A stretch of 64,000 bases of DNA from Streptomyces cylindrosporus (lineage in GTDB: Bacteria; Actinomycetota; Actinomycetes; Streptomycetales; Streptomycetaceae), in NCBI RefSeq assembly GCF_022698165.1, contig NZ_JALDAY010000007.1, forward strand, positions 62,001-126,000, given 5' to 3'. Below the pieces are notes generated by a model. That model did no database searches. It saw only the letters and a list, made by a program, of their open reading frames with translations, and was not told where the DNA came from. The translations under genes were made by a program, and so were the position numbers. This document shows, piece by piece, positions 58,004-64,000 of this stretch. Within the stretch, counting starts at the first letter, position 1, and each line of letters starts with the position of its first letter.

Positions 58004-58966
58004 TCAGGAGGGCTTCCGGGACGACAACGCGGAGACGGTACGGTGCACCGTCTCCGTGTGGCCGAACAGTCCCGGGAGCCCTCCGCTGTGCAGGAACACG
58101 GTGCGCTGCCCCGGCCCGATGTCACCGTCCCGCACGGCGGCGAACAGCCCGGCCATGGCCCGCCCCGTGTAGACGGGGTCCAGGACGATCCCCTCGGTGG
58201 CGGCGGCCGTCCGCATCGCCGCCAGGACGGGCTCGTGCAGGACGCCGTATCCCGCGCCGACCTGGTCGGTACGCACGCGAAGGGAGCCGGGGTCGACGCC
58301 GGCGAGTCCGGCGACGGTGGCAGCCGGCTCGTCCACGGCGCCGCAGTGCACGCCCAGCACCCGCTCCGCCCCCAGCGCGCCGACGAGACCGGCCATGGTG
58401 CCCCCGGAGCCGAGAGCCACCACCACATGCGCCACGTCCGGCAGTTGGGCCAGCACTTCCTGACCGCCCTCGACATATCCCCGCGCGCCCAGCGGACTTG
58501 AGCCCCCGAAGGGAATCAGGAAGGGCCGGGCTCCTTCCCCGCGCAGCTGTTCACAGACGTCCTCGGCCACCCGGCCCAGGCCGCTCGGAGCGCCCTCGCC
58601 GGCCCAGTGGACACGGGCCCCGAAGAGGCTGTCGAGCACGAGGTTCCCGGAGCCGTGCGCCGCCCTGTCGGGCGTACCGGGGAAGACGAGCACCACGTCG
58701 AGGCCCAGCCGGGCGCCGGCGGCCGCGGTGAGCCGGGCGTGGTTGCTCTGTGCGGCGCCGGTGGTCACCAGCGTGTCCGCGCCCGCGGCCGACGCGGCGC
58801 CGACGAACCACTCCAGCTTGCGCACCTTGTTGCCGCCTCCGCCGAGACCGCCGAGGTCGTCCCGCTTGATCCACAGGTCGTCCTCGCGCAGGCCGAGTTC
58901 GGCGCCGAGGCGCGGCGCGCGCTCGATGGGGGTCGGCCAGGTGCTCAGGGCGATCTTGTCACTCAT
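58004..58966 (-). CDS. PLP-dependent D-cysteine desulfhydrase / ACC deaminase family
   Basis: A 320-residue fold-type II PLP enzyme. WIKRDDLGGLGGGGNKVRKLEW holds the Schiff-base lysine (first K after GGGGN); TTGAAQSNHARLTAA contacts PLP; VVALGSGGTMAGLVG is the phosphate loop. The family splits D-cysteine to pyruvate, H2S and ammonia, or deaminates 1-aminocyclopropane-1-carboxylate. The residues that separate the two activities cannot be resolved here. ATG 58966; 58975 also possible. Ends 7 nt from the convergent reductase. Confidence 0.88.
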   Translation of the reverse strand: MSDKIALSTWPTPIERAPRLGAELGLREDDLWIKRDDLGGLGGGGNKVRKLEWFVGAASAAGADTLVTTGAAQSNHARLTAAAGARLGLDVVLVFPGTPDRAAHGSGNLVLDSLFGARVHWAGEGAPSGLGRVAEDVCEQLRGEGARPFLIPFGGSSPLGARGYVEGGQEVLAQLPDVAHVVVALGSGGTMAGLVGALGAERVLGVHCGAVDEPAATVAGLAGVDPGSLRVRTDQVGAGYGVLHEPVLAAMRTAAATEGIVLDPVYTGRAMAGLFAAVRDGDIGPGQRTVFLHSGGLPGLFGHTETVHRTVSALSSRKPS

Positions 58967-58991
58967 GGCACCCATCGAATCAGTACGCCGG

Positions 58992-59177
58992 TCAAAGGCA
59001 CGTGCGGACGAGCCACTCGTCGGCGTTGTACGCGTCCCTCGCCGGATCCGGCGCCACCGCGGGCCGCTCCTCGATGGTGTCCTCGAGCCGGATCCGCTCC
59101 GGCAGACTCCCGAACCGCGCCCGCCGCCCGGCCTCGTCGGAGTCCGCCACCGTCTTCTCCTGCGACTGCATCGCCAT
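58992..59177 (-). CDS. Small conserved hypothetical protein, 61 aa
   Basis: A 61-residue acidic polypeptide (MAMQSQEKTVADSDEAGRRA start, DAYNADEWLVRTCL end) with no membrane segment. AGGAGCGTGGG precedes the ATG, and codon bias is good for its length. It lies upstream of the PLP enzyme on the same strand, 25 nt apart, and divergent from the monooxygenase. Function unknown. Confidence 0.65.
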   Translation of the reverse strand: MAMQSQEKTVADSDEAGRRARFGSLPERIRLEDTIEERPAVAPDPARDAYNADEWLVRTCL

Positions 59178-59395
59178 CCCACGCTCCTGCGCTCGAAGCC
59201 CGTCCGAACGTTACCGGTTCGGATGACGACCATGCTCGCAGGCGACGCGTCACCAGTCAAGGCGGTGACGACGCACGGATGGCGCGTTCCACGGAATTCG
59301 AAAGGCGCGCTCCGCGGAACCGCTCCCGGCGCCCGGACGTTCCCCTCTGTGCAGGTGCGACCACGGGGGCCGCACGGAGACGGGCGAGGTGGCGC

Positions 59396-60547
59396 GTGAC
59401 GCGGGTACTGGTCATCGGTGGCGGAATCGCCGGTACGACGACGGCTCTGGCACTGGACAAGGCGGGCTTCGAGGTCGCCGTGCACGAGGCGCATCCCGAC
59501 TCGGCCGAGGACCTGGGCGCGTTCCTCACCCTCGCGAGCAACGGCATGCGCGCGCTGGCCCAGATCGACGCCTCCGCCGCGGTCACGGCGCTCGGCTTTC
59601 CGCTGACCTCGATGCGCGTACTGGACGACACGGGCAAGGAGTTGGCGCAGGCACCCCTCGGAGAGGCGGGCGATCCGCTCCTCCGATACCGGTGCCTGCG
59701 GCGCGGCGACCTCAACTCGGGGCTGCAGGCGGAGGCGACACGCAGGGGCATCGCCGTCCACCACGGCAACCGGCTCACCTCCGTCCAGGAGAACGGCGCG
59801 GGCGTCACCGCGCACTTCGCCGACGGCAGCACCGCGACCGCCGAGGTCCTGATCGGCGCCGACGGCCTCAACTCGACGGTCCGGCAGGCGATCGCCCCCG
59901 ACGCGCGCCCCGTCTACGCGGGCCAGCGCGTCTTCTACGGCTACACCGGCGCCGCGTCCACATCCGACGGAGGCGCGCGCATCACGATGGTGCGGGGCAG
60001 CGAGGCCGCGTTCGGCTTCGCGGTGTCGCCCGACGGGGAGACGTACTGGTTTGCGCGCGTGGCCGACGACCCGCTGCCCGCGGAGGCCACCGACCAGGGC
60101 ACACCGGCCGGTTGGCGCGAGCTGCTGCTCCCGGCGCTGCGCAAGGACGCCACCCCCGCCGCCGACATCGTGGCCGCCACCGGTGACGACGTCCTGGTCA
60201 CCAACGCCACCGAGCTCCCTCCGGGCACCCCCTGGCGTTCCGGCCGGGTCCTGCTCCTCGGCGACGCGGCCCACGCGGCCTCGCCGGCGACCGGACAGGG
60301 CGCCTCGATGGCCATGGAGGACGCCGTGATCCTCGCGAAATCCCTGCGCGACGCACCGGACACCGACTCGGCGCTCTCCGTCTACGAGGAGCTGCGCCGC
60401 CCGCGCGTGGAGCACAACATCACCGTGAGCGGGAACATCTCGCGCGGCACCCACTCCACGTCCCCCGCCGCCCGCAGCGGCGCACCCGCCCGGCCCGGTG
60501 AGGACGAACTCGTACGGCTCCTCGAATGGGACGCATCAATTCGGTGA
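59396..60547 (+). CDS. FAD-dependent monooxygenase
   Basis: A 383-residue group A flavin monooxygenase. VLVIGGGIAGTTTALALDKAGF binds the ADP of FAD, LIGADGLNSTVR is the DG motif and LLLGDAAHAASPATGQGASMAMEDA the GD motif. It hydroxylates an aromatic or polycyclic substrate that cannot be named. GTG start at 59396 with GAGG 6 nt upstream. The reading frame extends far upstream without support. Single gene, regulated independently. Confidence 0.9.
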   Translation: MTRVLVIGGGIAGTTTALALDKAGFEVAVHEAHPDSAEDLGAFLTLASNGMRALAQIDASAAVTALGFPLTSMRVLDDTGKELAQAPLGEAGDPLLRYRCLRRGDLNSGLQAEATRRGIAVHHGNRLTSVQENGAGVTAHFADGSTATAEVLIGADGLNSTVRQAIAPDARPVYAGQRVFYGYTGAASTSDGGARITMVRGSEAAFGFAVSPDGETYWFARVADDPLPAEATDQGTPAGWRELLLPALRKDATPAADIVAATGDDVLVTNATELPPGTPWRSGRVLLLGDAAHAASPATGQGASMAMEDAVILAKSLRDAPDTDSALSVYEELRRPRVEHNITVSGNISRGTHSTSPAARSGAPARPGEDELVRLLEWDASIR

Positions 60548-60622
60548 AGTGACCCCCCGCCCCGCCGTGTTTGTATACGCTCCGTTTCTTCACGGAAAAT
60601 CCACACAGGGGGGATGTTTCAC

Positions 60623-61117
60623 ATGCGTATACGCCTTGTCGCGGCAACCGCGACCGCCGCGGGCACGCTCGCCGTACTGGCCGCCGTCCCGGCACACGCC
60701 ACGGAGTACTCGTCCGCGCTGAAGATCAAGGGCATCCAGTACGACGCGCCCGGCAGAGACTCCAACAACTGCACCACCGGGAACACGAAGGACGAGTACC
60801 TGACGATCAAGAACTACTCGGCCCACACGACCGTGAACCTCAAGGGCTACGTGGTCAAGGACAAGGCCGGCAACAAGTTCACCTTCTCGAAGAACCACTA
60901 CCTCCAGCCCGGCGACTACGTGAAGCTCCGCGGCGGCAAGGGCACGGACTCGGACACCAAGAACGTCGTCTACCGCAACAACTGCAACTTCATGTGGAAC
61001 AACGACAAGGACACGATCTACGTGTACAAGCCGTCCGGCAGCGGCGCCGACTCGCACTCCTACACGAAGAGCGGCAACGACCCCGACGGCAACGGGTACA
61101 TCACGTTCCACGGGTGA
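60623..61117 (+). CDS. Secreted lamin-tail-domain protein
   Basis: A 164-residue protein: signal peptide of about 28 residues (MRIRLVAATATAAGTLAVLA start, AHA cleavage site) and a single lamin-tail (LTD) immunoglobulin-like domain (DEYLTIKNYSAHTTVNLKGYVV, YLQPGDYVKL, TIYVYKP). Two cysteines may form a disulphide. Stand-alone LTD proteins are common in streptomycetes and of unknown role. The second ATG (60623) is chosen because GGGGGG is 6 nt from it and touches the first. Ends inside the convergent membrane-protein gene by 17 nt. Confidence 0.85.
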   Translation: MRIRLVAATATAAGTLAVLAAVPAHATEYSSALKIKGIQYDAPGRDSNNCTTGNTKDEYLTIKNYSAHTTVNLKGYVVKDKAGNKFTFSKNHYLQPGDYVKLRGGKGTDSDTKNVVYRNNCNFMWNNDKDTIYVYKPSGSGADSHSYTKSGNDPDGNGYITFHG

Positions 61118-62141
61118 CGTCGGCGGCGTGCGGGCCGCCTCCGCGCGGCCCGAGGTCGCGCCTGGCCACGACGCCCAGCCCGACGACGAGGAGCGTGAGC
61201 ACCACGGCCTGGGCGAGCGCCCCGCCGACGAGCGCGGCGGGGACCGGGACGCCGAGCCAGGTGTAGAGCGCGGCGACGCGTACGGCGAGCAGGAGCAGGC
61301 CGAGCGCGGCGAGGGCCGGCGCACCGCAGGCGGCGCTCCGGTCGGCACGGCGGGTGTGCCACACCAGCCAGCCCAGAGTGCCGACGACGAAGCACGTGGC
61401 AGGTGCCCAGGCCGCGTCCGCCATGGCGGGCAGCAGCACCTCGGAGGCGCCTGTCACCACGCAGCACGCCGCGAAGACCAGCCCGGGCGAGCCGGCCGGC
61501 CGCAGGGCCGCCGGGGCGTCCCGGTGATGGCCGGCGCACAGGGCGAGGGCGGACGCCCAGGCGAACAGGGCGAAGGCGGCGGCGAACCACGGGGCGCCCG
61601 GCACGGTTCCGCTCAGCAGCGGTCCGGCCAACGGCCACACCGACGGGAGCGCCGCCAGCAGCACCGACACCTGGGCCAGGCGCCTTCGGTCGTGCACGAG
61701 GGCGAAGAAGCCGACCGGCCACAGCAGCGGCAGCACCCATACGGCGATCTCGACCACGGCGGGCGTGGGCCCGTGCCCGGCGAAGCCGGACAGGAAGAGG
61801 TCCCATTCCCGTGCGCCGTGGGTCGACGCCCAGGTCAGTTGCAGGACCCGGTCGACGACGGCGGTGGCCGCCTGCAGGAGCACGGCGAACAGGGCGAAGT
61901 GGCGGACCGCCGACCCGAGGAGCACATAGGGCCGAGGTGCCCCGGCGGCGGCGAGCCGGGTGCGTACGGCGAGTGCCGCGACGCTCGCCACCTCGCCGAG
62001 GGTGGGCCGGCTCTGGTCCTGGGTGTCCCGGTCGAGGTCCCACAGGTAGACCTCGACCATCTCCTCCTCCCGGGCCCGCCGGTAGTAGTCGGGGAGTAGC
62101 CGCAGCACCGTGCGGTAGCGGGCTTCGAGCAGTGTCGTCAT
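61101..62141 (-). CDS. Polytopic membrane protein paired with PadR
   Basis: A 346-residue membrane protein with an N-terminal cytoplasmic segment (LPDYYRRAREEEMVEVYLWDLDRD) and about seven to eight hydrophobic helices. This N-terminal pattern is typical of proteins encoded directly after PadR regulators in actinobacteria; function is unknown. Its ATG overlaps the PadR stop by 4 nt, so they are translationally coupled. Confidence 0.82.
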   Translation of the reverse strand: MTTLLEARYRTVLRLLPDYYRRAREEEMVEVYLWDLDRDTQDQSRPTLGEVASVAALAVRTRLAAAGAPRPYVLLGSAVRHFALFAVLLQAATAVVDRVLQLTWASTHGAREWDLFLSGFAGHGPTPAVVEIAVWVLPLLWPVGFFALVHDRRRLAQVSVLLAALPSVWPLAGPLLSGTVPGAPWFAAAFALFAWASALALCAGHHRDAPAALRPAGSPGLVFAACCVVTGASEVLLPAMADAAWAPATCFVVGTLGWLVWHTRRADRSAACGAPALAALGLLLLAVRVAALYTWLGVPVPAALVGGALAQAVVLTLLVVGLGVVARRDLGPRGGGPHAADVTRGT

Positions 62142-62521
62142 GCGAGACCTCCCGCGAGTCCGGGTCCCTGGGCCGGGTTCGTGACGGGGCCGGGGGCGCC
62201 GCGGCCCTCGGCGATACGGCGCTTGGCGGCGCTGGCTCCGGCCGCCATGCGCTCCGCCTCGGCGTCGAGAGCCCGCATGCCCTCGTCGGTGAGCCGGTAG
62301 TAGCGCCTGAGCCGGCCCTCGTGCACCTCCTCGCGGTCGAGCACGATCAGCCCGTCGGCGGTGAGCCGGTCCAGCACGCCGTAGAGAGTGCCGACGCGCA
62401 ACTGCACGGCGCCGTCGGACAGTTCCTCGACCTCGCGCAGGATGCCGTAGCCGTGTCGGGGCTGGTCGGCGAGGGCGGTGAGGACGAAGAACGCCGCCTG
62501 TGTCATGTTCCTCGATGCCAT
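62138..62521 (-). CDS. PadR-family transcriptional regulator
   Basis: A 127-residue PadR regulator. AAFFVLTALADQPRHGYGILREVEEL is the family's winged-helix start; RVGTLYGVLDRLTADGLIV is the recognition helix, and RRYYRLTDEGMRAL the wing. It has the short C-terminal helix of the PadR-s1 group. It probably represses its own operon through the imperfect repeat just upstream. Confidence 0.9.
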   Translation of the reverse strand: MASRNMTQAAFFVLTALADQPRHGYGILREVEELSDGAVQLRVGTLYGVLDRLTADGLIVLDREEVHEGRLRRYYRLTDEGMRALDAEAERMAAGASAAKRRIAEGRGAPGPVTNPAQGPGLAGGLA

Positions 62522-62899
62522 GCCGCCATGATATCTCGGTTACCGATATATAGCGCGCCACGGAGTTACCTGGGCGTGTCCCCCGAGGACGGGGTGGGGG
62601 TGACAGGGGCGGCGTCCGTGCGGTGCCGGCCGGACTCCGGCACCGCCGGGCTCGGTGGGTGCGACCACCGCCGCCGCGAACAGGGCCCGCCCCGAAGCGG
62701 ATGGTGGGCGGGCCCTGTTCGGGGCGTCATTCTCGCGGCCCGAATGCCCGCGGGACACGAGTGAAACGCCGCGGACTGGGGTGTTCCGCTCGCACCCCGA
62801 GTGCGGCACGCACATCCCGTGTGCACACCCCGCCCGATCTCGCCCGAACCCCGCGGACGATACTGGTGGGTCCACGTGCCCCCGCCACCCGATGGACCC
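62522..62899. other. Intergenic region with two strong hairpins, no gene
   Basis: Besides the PadR site, hairpin A has arms GCGGTGCCGG (62620-62629) and CCGGCACCGC (62637-62646), and hairpin B has perfect 16-bp arms (62677-62692 and 62706-62721; GAACAGGGCCCGCCC type). No gene on either strand ends here, so they do not terminate a recognised transcript. Confidence 0.6.
62530..62552. promoter_or_regulatory. PadR operator/promoter candidate
   Basis: An AT-rich patch directly before the PadR start contains ATATCtCGGT and ACCGATATA as an inverted repeat with one extra base in one arm. Position and composition fit a PadR autoregulatory site. Confidence 0.5.
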
Positions 62900-64000
62900 A
62901 TGCGCTTCTTCTCCACCGCCCGCCCGACACCCTCCCCGACCCTGTGGCTGGCCCGCGGCCACCACCCCGGACCCGACGCGCCCGACACGGTTCGCCGGAC
63001 CCTGAAACGCCTCAAGGGCAGCGAGGTCCTCGACGACCAGCACGAGCTGCCCGCGGCCGAGGACGCCTCTCCCCTCGTGTTCGAGGCGCGCTGGCGGGTC
63101 CGCGCCGGGACGGTGACCGTGCGGGCCCGGCTGACGCTGACGCCCGGCGCGGAGGGTGGACACGACTGGACGCTGGCAGCCGAGGCGGAGTCCCCGTGGG
63201 ATCCGGAGTGGCCCTCGCCCGCCACCATGTTCTGGCCCGACGAACCGGACGCCGACTGGGACCACGAGCCCGGCACGGCACTGCGCACACGGCAGGCCAA
63301 CCGTCTGCCCACGGACGACAAGGAGATCCGGCGGCTGCTGCGCGACTGCGTGCGCGGCGGCTGGAGCATCAACCTCGTCGTGCACGAGGCGATGACGCCG
63401 GACGAGCGCGGCCGGGGCCCGCTCGGCCCGCTGCTGCCACCGGGGCTGCGCCACCGCGTGCTGGAACACCGGGCCGCTCCCGAGCAGTTGCGGATCGTGA
63501 ACCGGGCGCTGCGTGAGTTCGGTGTGCAGGTCCCGCGCGGCGGCGCCGTGCTGCTGTCCGCGGACCGGGACGGCGTCGACGCGGACGAGTTCGCCGTACG
63601 CACGGTCTTCCTCGACGGTTCGCGGCCGACGGACCTCGTCGACGCGCTGACCCGTTTCGCCGCGCTGCCGCCGCCCCTGCCGGAGGGGGCCGAGGAGGTC
63701 GTCTCGGCGCTGCGGGACGAGTGGCAACTGATGACGCTCGAGGAGGAACTCGCCCGTGAGCGCGCGCTGGTGGCGCGGTACGCCGAGGCCCTCGACGCGA
63801 TGACGAAGTCCCGGGACCTGTACCGCGAGGCGGCCGAGCGCGCCCATGAGGCGCTGGAGGCCTACCGCGAGTCGGGCACGGCCGCACCGACAGCGCCGCA
63901 GCCCGCCCCCACTGCGTCCCCCTTCCAGCACCTGACCCGCACCCTGGAACGCCTCAAGGGGACGGGCAAGGCCCTGCGGCCCACGCCCACGACGGACAGC
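62900..64000 (+). CDS. Hypothetical protein, truncated by window end
   Basis: At least 367 residues, open to the last base. Strong coding bias. It begins MRFFSTARPTPSPTLWLARG, has a central mixed alpha/beta part (ARWRVRAGTVTVRARLTLTP; TMFWPDEPD; INLVVHEAMTPDERG; VDADEFAVRTVFLDG), and a helical region near 275-325 (LMTLEEELARERALVARYAEAL) likely to be a coiled coil. The motif RTLKRLKG near residue 34 returns as RTLERLKG near residue 350. Family not recognised. Start ATG 62900 or in-frame GTG 62876; no good ribosome site. Confidence 0.75.
   Translation, partial: MRFFSTARPTPSPTLWLARGHHPGPDAPDTVRRTLKRLKGSEVLDDQHELPAAEDASPLVFEARWRVRAGTVTVRARLTLTPGAEGGHDWTLAAEAESPWDPEWPSPATMFWPDEPDADWDHEPGTALRTRQANRLPTDDKEIRRLLRDCVRGGWSINLVVHEAMTPDERGRGPLGPLLPPGLRHRVLEHRAAPEQLRIVNRALREFGVQVPRGGAVLLSADRDGVDADEFAVRTVFLDGSRPTDLVDALTRFAALPPPLPEGAEEVVSALRDEWQLMTLEEELARERALVARYAEALDAMTKSRDLYREAAERAHEALEAYRESGTAAPTAPQPAPTASPFQHLTRTLERLKGTGKALRPTPTTDS

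Overview
The window is high-GC DNA with very strong GC bias at third codon positions, frequent GTG/TTG starts, Tat-type secretion signals, a mycothiol-type enzyme family, a likely class E sortase substrate (LAETG) and operators that look like those of Streptomyces regulators (DasR, CebR, PhoP, DmdR types). It is a Streptomyces or close relative, and the mix of secreted hydrolases, many one-off regulators and decayed genes suggests an accessory part of the chromosome. No rRNA, tRNA, IS element, prophage or CRISPR array was seen.

Layout. 0-9.4 kb: a CheR-type methyltransferase, a divergent LysR/SDR pair, a TPR protein, an orphan molybdo-flavoenzyme FAD subunit, an epoxide-hydrolase-like enzyme divergent from a TetR gene with two strong operator candidates, and a lipoprotein. 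8.6-15 kb: a GntR-controlled ABC uptake operon (binding protein, two permeases, ATPase) ending in an unusual HAD phosphatase-EEP phosphodiesterase fusion; this looks like import and full dephosphorylation of an organophosphate. 15-24.8 kb: a secreted M4 protease, a roadblock-type protein, an ArsR regulator, a SpoIIE-type phosphatase paired with a stand-alone MASE1 membrane sensor, phosphoglucomutase and a beta-lactamase-fold serine hydrolase. 24.8-33.7 kb: a Ser/Thr kinase, an O-antigen-ligase-like membrane protein, a 105-bp tandem repeat, a DUF485/acetate symporter pair, decayed gene remnants, AhpD-like, flavodoxin-like and aldo-keto reductase genes.

33.7-38.4 kb holds two divergent operons, alkyl-DHAP-synthase-like oxidase + lipid kinase and TetR + glycerol-3-phosphate dehydrogenase, which together suggest glycerolipid or ether-lipid metabolism. 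38.8-47.4 kb carries a sortase-anchored DUF1996 protein, a maleylpyruvate-isomerase-family protein, a GH18 chitinase with a DasR-like promoter, a broken ThuA-like remnant, a protein O-mannosyltransferase, an O-GlcNAcase-pHAT-like GNAT behind a perfect CebR box, and a Tat-exported phospholipase C with a PHO-box-like site.

47.5-64 kb: a cytochrome P450, two large multi-sensor SpoIIE phosphatases separated by about 1 kb of non-coding DNA filled with ~40-bp tandem repeats and a hexanucleotide run, a GH46 chitosanase under a long palindrome, an iron-box-like site before a ferredoxin-NADP reductase, a PLP enzyme, an FAD monooxygenase, a lamin-tail secreted protein, a PadR/membrane protein pair, and a hypothetical gene cut by the window end. 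The genes are mostly small independent units; the common themes are aminosugar polymer degradation, phosphate acquisition, and phosphatase-based signalling.
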